Positions 8,829 to 15,249 of a stretch of DNA of 17,814 nt are shown here, one piece after another (the first letter of the stretch is position 1; every line of letters starts with the position of its first letter). The notes beneath the pieces were generated by a model. That model was not told where the DNA came from. It saw only the letters and a program-made list of their open reading frames with translations, and searched no databases. This DNA is from Bacteroidales bacterium (GTDB lineage: Bacteria > Bacteroidota > Bacteroidia > Bacteroidales > JAGOPY01). The stretch is from assembly GCA_030638325.1 (NCBI GenBank), contig DAOWEV010000032.1, positions 1-17,814 of the forward strand, given 5' to 3'. The position numbers and the translations under genes were made by a program.

Positions 8829-8858
8829 GTTTATCCGAAAAACCTAAAAAGGTAATAC
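8829..8858 (-). promoter_or_regulatory. Predicted ECF-sigma promoter, copy 1 (sRNA)
   Basis: On the minus strand: GTATTACC (8858-8851), 15-nt spacer, GATAAAC (8835-8829). Flanks match the other two copies (TTTTTC before, T-run after the -35 box). The -35 half lies within the last codons of the anti-sigma-like gene, and the stop codon (8846-8844) is in the spacer. Confidence 0.65.
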
Positions 8859-9638
8859 GAAAAATAGCATTTTATTTAAAATATTTTTCTTTTTGTTTTG
8901 TTTATTGATTTTTTCAAGGATGCTTTTCGATTCATCCTGATAATAATGACCCTCTTCCGTGGCAATTTCATTGAAAATCTCTTTTGCCTTATTTGTTTCT
9001 CCATCAATTAGATAAGTCAAACCAAGATACCATTGTGCATACTCAATATATAAGTTATTGTTTTCTGAAATAATGTTACTAAATAGTGTGATCGCTTCAT
9101 CATAATTTTTGATTTCGATATTTGAAATTCCGCAGTAATATTGTATGGCAACATTGTCAGGATCTTCTATTAGAATGTCGGTGAACAGCTGACAGGCATT
9201 TCTATAATCTTTTTCATGGTACATTATTACGGCTTCCACCACCAGCCCATTACCTGATCTGGCAATTCCAACCGACTCTCCTGATTGATAGTACATCTTA
9301 AAGAGTTTTTCGTTGGAATACTGGGAAGGCCCTAATAAAAGGATACTTCCTGTAACCAGTATCAACACAAGTATTGATGCGGCTGCATACCAATACTTTC
9401 TTCCCGTCTGTATAATAACACCCAGGCCTTTGTGTAACCGCTTATATTCCTTTTGCGCATTAATTACTTTAGATAAGAAATCAATGGTTTCAGCATCCTT
9501 TAAAGCATCATCAATATCTTGCTCCAATTGGAATTCTCTTGCCAGTTCGCGGTTTACTTTTAGCTCTTCCTGAAAAGCCAGCATTCCTGCATCATCGAGA
9601 TCACTATTCCTGTATCGGTCGATTATTTCAGTATACAT
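8844..9638 (-). CDS. Single-pass membrane TPR protein, putative anti-sigma factor
   Basis: Residues 1-80 (MYTEIIDRYRNSDLDDAG and onward, with FQEELKVNRELAREFQLEQ) resemble the cytosolic N-terminal helices of RskA/zf-HC2-type anti-sigma factors but have no zinc-binding His/Cys set. One membrane segment follows at about 82-103 (WYAAASILVLILVTGSILLL). A periplasmic part of about 3 TPR-like helix pairs (about 120-250) follows. This is the topology of a sensor that holds a sigma factor at the membrane. I chose the ATG at 9638, 7 bp after the sigma stop codon. The frame is open to an ATG at 9686, but that start would overlap the sigma gene by 41 bp. It is translationally close to the sigma gene, so one operon is likely. 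The basic, hydrophobic C-terminus ends LFFVLPF because a promoter motif is embedded there. The anti-sigma role is inferred. Confidence 0.8.
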   Translation of the reverse strand: MYTEIIDRYRNSDLDDAGMLAFQEELKVNRELAREFQLEQDIDDALKDAETIDFLSKVINAQKEYKRLHKGLGVIIQTGRKYWYAAASILVLILVTGSILLLGPSQYSNEKLFKMYYQSGESVGIARSGNGLVVEAVIMYHEKDYRNACQLFTDILIEDPDNVAIQYYCGISNIEIKNYDEAITLFSNIISENNNLYIEYAQWYLGLTYLIDGETNKAKEIFNEIATEEGHYYQDESKSILEKINKQNKKKNILNKMLFFVLPF

Positions 9639-9645
9639 TGCATTG

Positions 9646-10227
9646 TTATTTATTGTTAAAAATATACTTTTTGCATTTTGAGTCATTCATTATTTTTTCC
9701 TTAAGCTTTTCCTTGCACATGAATTTACGGGTCTTCGCATACTTTTCACTTTTAAAGCCCATGATCTTGGCAATGTCCTTCAGCGCTCTTTTTTCCAAAA
9801 ACAATCTCAAAATTTTCTGACAATCCTCACTCAGCGTTAAGAAGTGCAATTGAAAAAGCTTATATTTTTCACCTTCTTCCCTGGCTTTTTCAGAACTTAA
9901 TGTTTCCTGTAAATTATTCAGGTTTTCAATGTACAGAAAGTCACTGCTGAAAGCCTTCTTGTCCAGCCGTTGCAACCATAAATTCCTGCAAATGGAATAT
10001 AAAAACGTTTTAAAAGAACTGGTCAGTATCAGCCCTGTTTCCACCACTTTCTTATAAATAATCAGCAGGGCATCCTGGAAAACATCTTCTGCATCACTTT
10101 CAGTGCCTGAATTAGTGGTTACCAAAAACTTGATAGTAGGAAAATATTCACCGTAAATGTACTTTATTATAGTATTATCCCGGACTTTTATTCCCTCTAC
10201 TATCGCTTCATCAGTGTAGTGGATCAT
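9646..10227 (-). CDS. ECF-type RNA polymerase sigma factor
   Basis: Extracytoplasmic-function sigma-70 of 193 aa. It has only regions 2 and 4. Region 2 is about residues 20-90 (YFPTIKFLVTTNSGTESDAE then DVFQDALLIIYKKV, and FKTFLYSICRNLWLQRL). Region 4 is about 130-180 (LSEDCQKILRLFLEKRALKD then IAKIMGFKSEKYAKTRKFMC), the -35-binding helix-turn-helix. The start MIHYTDEAIVEGIK is typical for Bacteroidota ECF factors. A promoter-like motif ends 10 bp upstream of the start codon, which suggests autoregulation with a nearly leaderless mRNA. The gene is followed 7 bp later by the putative anti-sigma gene and diverges from the T9SS/CHAT pair. The specific target promoters are proposed from repeated motifs in this window. 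Confidence 0.93.
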   Translation of the reverse strand: MIHYTDEAIVEGIKVRDNTIIKYIYGEYFPTIKFLVTTNSGTESDAEDVFQDALLIIYKKVVETGLILTSSFKTFLYSICRNLWLQRLDKKAFSSDFLYIENLNNLQETLSSEKAREEGEKYKLFQLHFLTLSEDCQKILRLFLEKRALKDIAKIMGFKSEKYAKTRKFMCKEKLKEKIMNDSKCKKYIFNNK

Positions 10228-10237
10228 CGAGTCATTT

Positions 10238-10267
10238 GTTTATCCAATAATTAAAAAAAGGTAATAC
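10238..10267 (-). promoter_or_regulatory. Predicted ECF-sigma promoter, copy 2 (sigma gene, autoregulatory)
   Basis: On the minus strand: GTATTACC (10267-10260), 15-nt spacer, GATAAAC (10244-10238), preceded by TTTT. Initiation 6-8 nt after the -10 box falls at about 10230-10232, only 3-6 nt ahead of the sigma ATG at 10227. The 328-bp space between the divergent genes otherwise holds AT-rich sequence, copy 3, and a possible -7 box at 10362-10369. Confidence 0.68.
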
Positions 10268-10361
10268 AAAATAAGTTAAAATGTTACTCACAATTACAAT
10301 TAATGTGAAAAACTTCTTAATTATTTCAACTGCAAATTTAATTACTCTTTTTATTATTTGT

Positions 10362-10369
10362 ATCTTTGT
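10362..10369 (+). promoter_or_regulatory. Possible housekeeping -7 box ahead of the T9SS gene
   Basis: TATCTTTG fits the Bacteroidota -7 consensus TAnnTTTG, but no TTTG/TTG -33 element is found about 20 bp upstream, and use of this site would give a leader of about 180 nt. It may be a constitutive second promoter or chance in AT-rich DNA. Confidence 0.22.
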
Positions 10370-10444
10370 TGTTATTATATGATAAGTTTTGTCGAACTTG
10401 TGTCTGATTATTGCGTAAAACAAGTGAAAAAAAACCAAATTTTC

Positions 10445-10474
10445 GTATTACCTTTTTTATTTTTTCCGATTAAC
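10445..10474 (+). promoter_or_regulatory. Predicted ECF-sigma promoter, copy 3 (T9SS gene)
   Basis: GTATTACC (10445-10452), 15-nt spacer, GATTAAC (10468-10474), preceded by TTTTC. Initiation near 10481 would give a leader of about 75 nt before the ATG at 10556. The reading frame is open upstream of that ATG, but the promoter there argues that the extension is not translated. Confidence 0.66.
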
Positions 10475-10555
10475 ACTTATAATACAAGGTATATACAACA
10501 TTTGGGCACAACAACTGCCATTAGTTTTTTGAATAACCGCTTTAAGATCAGAATC

Positions 10556-11800
10556 ATGAGAAAAGTTTACAACAAAATCTTACTATTAGCGACAGGATTT
10601 CTTTTCATTAGCAATGTTATGATTGCTCAACAATCTGTCGTTCAGGGCAATGTTTTATATCATGGGGAATCACCCATTGCAGATGTGAATGTATATCTGA
10701 ATGATGTAAATGGAAATATTGTCGACTCTACCATTACCAACCCTACCGGACACTTTGTGTTTAACCAGATCACCCCGGGAGATTATATTTTAAGCTGTTC
10801 AACTACAATTCCTCCTAACCTGGTAGACCTGAATGATGCATTTTCTATTTTGCTGCATTTAATGGGTTTATATCCATTTGATCCAATCCAGGAACTGGCC
10901 GCCGATGTTGATGGTGACGGATCGGTAACATGGGATGACTATTTTACCATAGTGATCGGTTATTTTACTTACGGAAATCCCTTTCCGGTCGGAGACTGGG
11001 TATTTGAAGACGTAGCAGTGACAGTGAATGGATCCAGGGATGGAACTGGTATAGGTGGAAGCAGTTCAGGAGATGTGAATGGAACTTATGTTCCAGATAA
11101 AAATCTTTTTATAAATATTTCTGATGATTCAGAAACCCTGATGTCTGAGATAAACAGAAAATTCAATCTTGAGATCAAAGCTAAAGATGCACTGAAAACA
11201 AATGGATTTCATCTGGAACTCAATATACCAGAGGAAATAGAAGTCATTAACATTGAAAGTCAGTTTGATGATCTGAACTACAACATAGCCGGTAATAAAT
11301 TATATATCACATGGCTTGATCAAACGATGAACTCACGGAGTGTTAGAAGCGGAGAAACACTTCTTACGATAAATGCCCTATTTAATGGGGACAGGGCCCC
11401 GGCTTATGAGTTAAGTATCCAGCCGGAGCAAACCAGCCACTTTATTGATGAAAACGGGCAATTGCTGGAGAATATTACGATTAAGGTCCCGAAGATACTT
11501 ATCACCGGTCCGGTTCAGGATCAGTCAGAAGAAATTATTGATGGAAAGGTTTACCCGAATCCTTTTATCAACGAGATAACTTTCGATTATGAATTAACCG
11601 AAGCAGGAAATTTTTCAATAGAGATATATAATACATCGGGGCAGTTGGTGAAGCTTGCTTATAATGGATTTAAGCAGGCGGGGCCCCACAAGTCAAACAT
11701 TTACACCGAAGACTTGTTGCCGGGATATTATATTTATAAGATGCTTATTCAGGGAAAACCCGGTTCAGTCAAGACCGGTTCCATGATAAAGGTCAGATAA
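10556..11800 (+). CDS. Secreted T9SS cargo with carboxypeptidase-regulatory-like, dockerin and cohesin-like domains
   Basis: A 414-aa exported protein. Signal peptide about 1-25 (KILLLATGFLFISNVMIAQ). A CarboxypepD_reg/CNA-B-like beta-sandwich at about 27-82 (VVQGNVLYHGESPIADVNVY, then NPTGHFVFNQITPGDYIL). A dockerin-like segment at about 88-145 has one clear calcium loop, DVDGDGSVTWDD (117-128), and a degenerate first half (LVDLNDAFSIL). A probable cohesin-like sandwich at about 200-315 (FHLELNIPEEIEVINIES, YITWLD, RSGETLLTINALF). A type A T9SS sorting domain at 331-414 (KVYPNPF, LPGYYIYKM, final KVR), which directs outer-membrane translocation and surface attachment or release. I chose the ATG at 10556 because the signal peptide begins there. 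It is followed by a terminator and the CHAT gene. The cohesin-like call is the least certain part; the cargo's partner is unknown. Confidence 0.87.
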   Translation: MRKVYNKILLLATGFLFISNVMIAQQSVVQGNVLYHGESPIADVNVYLNDVNGNIVDSTITNPTGHFVFNQITPGDYILSCSTTIPPNLVDLNDAFSILLHLMGLYPFDPIQELAADVDGDGSVTWDDYFTIVIGYFTYGNPFPVGDWVFEDVAVTVNGSRDGTGIGGSSSGDVNGTYVPDKNLFINISDDSETLMSEINRKFNLEIKAKDALKTNGFHLELNIPEEIEVINIESQFDDLNYNIAGNKLYITWLDQTMNSRSVRSGETLLTINALFNGDRAPAYELSIQPEQTSHFIDENGQLLENITIKVPKILITGPVQDQSEEIIDGKVYPNPFINEITFDYELTEAGNFSIEIYNTSGQLVKLAYNGFKQAGPHKSNIYTEDLLPGYYIYKMLIQGKPGSVKTGSMIKVR

Positions 11801-11826
11801 GCGGAATTCAAAATTCAAATGTTGTT

Positions 11827-11857
11827 AAGAAAGAGTGCTTTTGGCACTCTTTTTTTT
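11827..11857 (+). terminator. Rho-independent terminator between the T9SS and CHAT genes
   Basis: AAAGAGTGC, loop TTTTG, GCACTCTTT: a 9-bp perfect stem followed by a T-run (11850-11857). It begins 26 bp after the T9SS stop and ends 56 bp before the CHAT start, so downstream expression needs readthrough or a separate promoter. Confidence 0.85.
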
Positions 11858-11880
11858 ATTATTATTACAGTCTGAAAAGA

Positions 11881-11901
11881 GGGGATATAAAAACCATCCC
11901 C
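11881..11901 (+). promoter_or_regulatory. Hairpin just upstream of the CHAT start codon
   Basis: GGGGAT (11881-11886) and ATCCCC (11896-11901) are complementary around a 9-nt A-rich loop and lie 12 bp before the ATG. In the mRNA it would fold at the ribosome landing site and could limit translation. No promoter is evident in 11858-11913. Confidence 0.35.
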
Positions 11902-11913
11902 AAACCCGGCTTC

Positions 11914-14900
11914 ATGATGAGAAAATTATTTTCAAATCTTTATCTTCATATCTTTCCTGCTGCAATAATAATAATGATACTTATTTCCTGCACAATTACT
12001 TATTCACAAGAGCCAACAGCAGCCCCGGGAAATAAAGACCCATATGACAGGGCATTATATTTCATAGAGCATGCCAATTATGACAGTACGGTCTTTTACT
12101 TTAAGAAAGCAATTGAGCACTATGATCACAAAAATAGCCGGGACCGGTACCTACAAAGTATTGTGCAATTAGCCGAAACATACAGGATCATCCGGCAATT
12201 AGACAGCGCCTGGATTTACATCGAACTGGCTCATGAGAAAGCAACCCAATACGCTGCACCGGGTGATCTTGTTTTTGCTGATATTTACCAGGTATCCGGG
12301 GCAATCGCATTATCTTCCGGTAAATACCCGAAGGCAAAAGATAACCTGAACCAATCGATCACAATCAGGGAAGGCATTACCGGACTGCAGGATACATTAT
12401 TAGCGTACGCCTGTAATAAACTTGGGAATTACTATTGGTTCACTTATAATTATGATTCAGCCCTTATTTGCTACCAGCAGGCGCTTCACCTCGCTTTATT
12501 AAAACACAATCAGAATAATAAAGAAAGTGCATCTTATTATCAAAATATTGGCTTGATTTATAATACGACCGGCCTATATAGTGAGGCTGAGGTATATCTC
12601 AAAAAATCTTTGGAAATAAATCATATTGTTCTGTCAAAAGACGATCTTTCCCTTGCCAATTCATATAATAACCTTGGTGGTTTTTATTTTCAAACTTCAA
12701 AATCTGACAAGGCTTACGAATATTTTAAAATATCAGAAGAAATATACCTGAAGCATTTTGACAAGGATCATTACAATCTTGCATTGGTATATATTCAACA
12801 GGGAAATTGTTTTCTTGTCATGGGGGACAATGAAAATGCTTTAATCTATTATTTCAAGGCCAGATCCATTTATGAGCAGGATTATTATGCAAACCGGAAA
12901 GATATCCTGAGCCTGGCCATGAACATAGGCCTTATATATGAAAAGATGGGTTTATATGATGATGCTATCAAACATTATCTTGAGAGTGCCGATAACAAGA
13001 CGAAGCCCGCCATTATTAAGACATACAGGAACCTCGCCAATGTATATGTAAAACTCGGGGAATACGATAAGGCAGATCATTATTATAAATTATCCATTGC
13101 GGGATCGATCCGCTTTTTTGGAAATGAAAGTATTGACCTGGCATTATCTTACCGCTATTTTGGAGACTTTGTAATTACCGTCTTAAATGATGATTCCGGC
13201 CTGCAGTATTATCAAAAGGCCCTGGATATCCTAATAAAGATCTTTGGAGAGAAGAACCGGGATGTGGCTGATGTCATGACTTTTACCGGGGACTACTACA
13301 TTGGCAAGAAGATGTATGATACGGCACTGGCCTGGTATCAGCAAAGCCTGGTATCTGCAGTCACTGTTTTTGATGATCTTTCAATCAGCAAAAATCCCGG
13401 CATCAGGGACCTTGATCCTGATCCTTATATTTTACGTTATATCATACATAAAGCCGATGCTTTGCTGCAATATTACTTTTATGAGACTCATAATATAGAA
13501 GACCTTAAACTAAGTCTTCAGACCTATAAGCTGGCAACTCAACTGATCGATAAAATAAGGTTCGAATATGTAGCGGAAGGAAGTAAATTATATCTTACAA
13601 ATGCCGTTTACAAAGTGTATGACAATATCATCATATTACTGGATGAATTATATGCACTGACCAACGATCCCGCCCTCTTATCCGAATCATTCGAATATGC
13701 CGAGAAAGGAAAATCGGCGGTTCTCCTGAGCGTTCTCCGGGATGCCGGCGCCAGGATCAATGGTAACATCCCCGGCGAGTTCCTGGAACATGAAAAAGAC
13801 CTCAAAATCGAAATAAATGCGTACAACAGCCTGCTCAAGGATGAAGGCCAGAAAAAAGCCCCGGATAAAAAAAAGGTCAGGTTGTGGAGGGATAAACTCT
13901 TTGATCTGAAGCTACAGCATGACAGCCTGATCACTTACATGGAAGAACATTACCCTGCATATTATCAACTAAAATACGAAACATCCGGAATTAGTAAGGA
14001 ACAAGTTCAGAATAACTTGCTGGAAGATGAAACCCTCATCGAATATGTTCTTACAGATACATTGATCTTCTCTTTTGTCATTACAAAAGACACTTTCCAC
14101 ATCCATACCATCAGGCGTGACAGTTCAATAATAACAGACATTAATACCGTGGTTAAAAGCAAGAACAATCCATACAACATACCCCTATTTGAAGAGGATG
14201 ATTATTATGCCTGGCTGAATGCATCATACAATTTATATATTACATTATTTCGACCTATCGAACATTTTATCAGCAGCCACAGGCTAATAATCATCCCGGG
14301 CGGTGAATTATCGTACCTGCCATTCGAAGCGCTTCTTACAAGTAATCGAACAAAAAAGATCAAGGAATACCGGAACCTGTCATACCTTATTTATAAGTAT
14401 ACTATCAGCTATGCTCCATCAGCAACAATACTTTTTAGTGAGGATCATGAAGTTGCGCCTTTGGAAAACATATCACTTATTGCTTTTGCTCCGGGTTACC
14501 GCAGTGATGTCACGCCGGATACCATATTTGGCAAACCTTATATGATAAGGCCGGATCACCTTCCCGGCGCCATTGAAGAAGCCCGCTCCATTTCCGGATA
14601 CTTCGATGGAGCTGTTTATATTAATGAAAAGGCGATGGAATCAACCTTCAAGGATCAGGCTTATGACTATGATATCATTCATTTTGCCATGCATGCCCGG
14701 ATCAATGATCAGGATCCAATGTATTCCAAAATGGTATTTGAACCGGGTGTTGACAGTCTTGACGACGGTCTTTTGAATACTTATGAAATTTATAATCTTG
14801 ACCTGAATGGCAAACTTGCTGTGTTAAGCTCATGTAAAACAGGTACCGGAAAGCTTGAAAAGGGCGAAGGAATGATGAACCTGGCCAGGGCATTTTTTTA

Positions 14901-15225
14901 TGCAGGCATACCCAGTGTATTGGCTACTCTCTGGAAGGTGGATGACCGAACAAGCGCCAAACTGATCAATCGCTTCTATAAATACCTGTCAAGAGGATAT
15001 GATAAGGATGAAGCATTACGACAAGCCAAACTTGACCACCTGAGCAAAGCCGAACGCAGCAAAGCCCATCCATATTTCTGGGCCGGTTATGTTCTCATAG
15101 GCAACGCAAAACCAATCGTGTTAAAAGAGCCCTCTTCATCAATTATTTATGCACTGTTACTGATCCCGGCCATGCTCGCTATCATGGCTTTTCTTGTTTT
15201 TAGGGCAAAACGAAACCGCAGTTAA
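11914..15225 (+). CDS. TPR-CHAT protein, putative periplasmic membrane-anchored caspase-like peptidase
   Basis: A 1,103-aa protein. The N-terminus is a signal sequence with a possible lipobox (LISC, Cys26) or cleavage near TYSQ (29-32). Residues about 40-520 are a long run of TPR units (for example YYQNIGLIYNTTGLYSEAEV, YNNLGGFYFQTSKSDKAYEY). A helical linker follows, then a CHAT domain at about 700-1075. Its predicted catalytic dyad is His927 (IIHFAMHAR) and Cys974 (AVLSSCKTGTG), 47 residues apart. Conserved GGELSYLPFEALL and FFYAGIPSVLATLWKVDD are present. A C-terminal membrane helix (about 1077-1096) with a basic RAKRNRS tail points to the inner membrane with TPR and CHAT in the periplasm. 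CHAT proteins belong to the caspase/separase clan; the substrate here is unknown. Neighbours suggest it works with the ECF sigma/anti-sigma pair or on the T9SS cargo. Start at 11914 or the adjacent ATG at 11917. Confidence 0.9.
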   Translation: MMRKLFSNLYLHIFPAAIIIMILISCTITYSQEPTAAPGNKDPYDRALYFIEHANYDSTVFYFKKAIEHYDHKNSRDRYLQSIVQLAETYRIIRQLDSAWIYIELAHEKATQYAAPGDLVFADIYQVSGAIALSSGKYPKAKDNLNQSITIREGITGLQDTLLAYACNKLGNYYWFTYNYDSALICYQQALHLALLKHNQNNKESASYYQNIGLIYNTTGLYSEAEVYLKKSLEINHIVLSKDDLSLANSYNNLGGFYFQTSKSDKAYEYFKISEEIYLKHFDKDHYNLALVYIQQGNCFLVMGDNENALIYYFKARSIYEQDYYANRKDILSLAMNIGLIYEKMGLYDDAIKHYLESADNKTKPAIIKTYRNLANVYVKLGEYDKADHYYKLSIAGSIRFFGNESIDLALSYRYFGDFVITVLNDDSGLQYYQKALDILIKIFGEKNRDVADVMTFTGDYYIGKKMYDTALAWYQQSLVSAVTVFDDLSISKNPGIRDLDPDPYILRYIIHKADALLQYYFYETHNIEDLKLSLQTYKLATQLIDKIRFEYVAEGSKLYLTNAVYKVYDNIIILLDELYALTNDPALLSESFEYAEKGKSAVLLSVLRDAGARINGNIPGEFLEHEKDLKIEINAYNSLLKDEGQKKAPDKKKVRLWRDKLFDLKLQHDSLITYMEEHYPAYYQLKYETSGISKEQVQNNLLEDETLIEYVLTDTLIFSFVITKDTFHIHTIRRDSSIITDINTVVKSKNNPYNIPLFEEDDYYAWLNASYNLYITLFRPIEHFISSHRLIIIPGGELSYLPFEALLTSNRTKKIKEYRNLSYLIYKYTISYAPSATILFSEDHEVAPLENISLIAFAPGYRSDVTPDTIFGKPYMIRPDHLPGAIEEARSISGYFDGAVYINEKAMESTFKDQAYDYDIIHFAMHARINDQDPMYSKMVFEPGVDSLDDGLLNTYEIYNLDLNGKLAVLSSCKTGTGKLEKGEGMMNLARAFFYAGIPSVLATLWKVDDRTSAKLINRFYKYLSRGYDKDEALRQAKLDHLSKAERSKAHPYFWAGYVLIGNAKPIVLKEPSSSIIYALLLIPAMLAIMAFLVFRAKRNRS

Positions 15226-15228
15226 TCG

Positions 15229-15236
15229 TACCTTTG
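15229..15236 (+). promoter_or_regulatory. -7 promoter element for mutS2
   Basis: TACCTTTG matches the Bacteroidota housekeeping -7 consensus TAnnTTTG and is followed by C and an A-run. It lies 3 bp after the CHAT stop and 13 bp before the GTG start. No clear -33 TTG is seen at the expected distance. It implies separate transcription of mutS2 with a leader of about 7-10 nt. Confidence 0.55.
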
Positions 15237-15249
15237 CAAAAAAAGAAAA

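Noticed and set aside
8794..8829. Plus-strand mini-ORF beginning MKKQINYFFNL
   Set aside because: Only 11 codons. It could be a decayed gene start, since its leader looks like a typical Bacteroidota start region, but there is no further support; this is the main alternative to the sRNA reading.
9639..9686. Upstream start for the anti-sigma-like gene at 9686
   Set aside because: It would overlap the end of the sigma gene by 41 bp, while the ATG at 9638 follows its stop codon by 7 bp and begins the conserved-looking N-terminal helix.
10232..10438. 68-codon minus-strand ORF upstream of the sigma gene
   Set aside because: It lies in the promoter region, contains the promoter motif as FVLPF, has low-complexity Ile/Lys/Phe composition and no recognisable family.
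10358..10555. In-frame upstream extension of the T9SS gene to an ATG at 10358
   Set aside because: It would put 66 residues before a clear signal peptide, and its sequence contains the promoter motif; the frame is open only because the DNA is AT-rich.
11862..11890. Weak fourth copy of the ECF motif before the CHAT gene (TTATTACA, 14 nt, GATATAA)
   Set aside because: Mismatches in both halves and a spacer one base shorter than the three exact copies; not distinguishable from chance.
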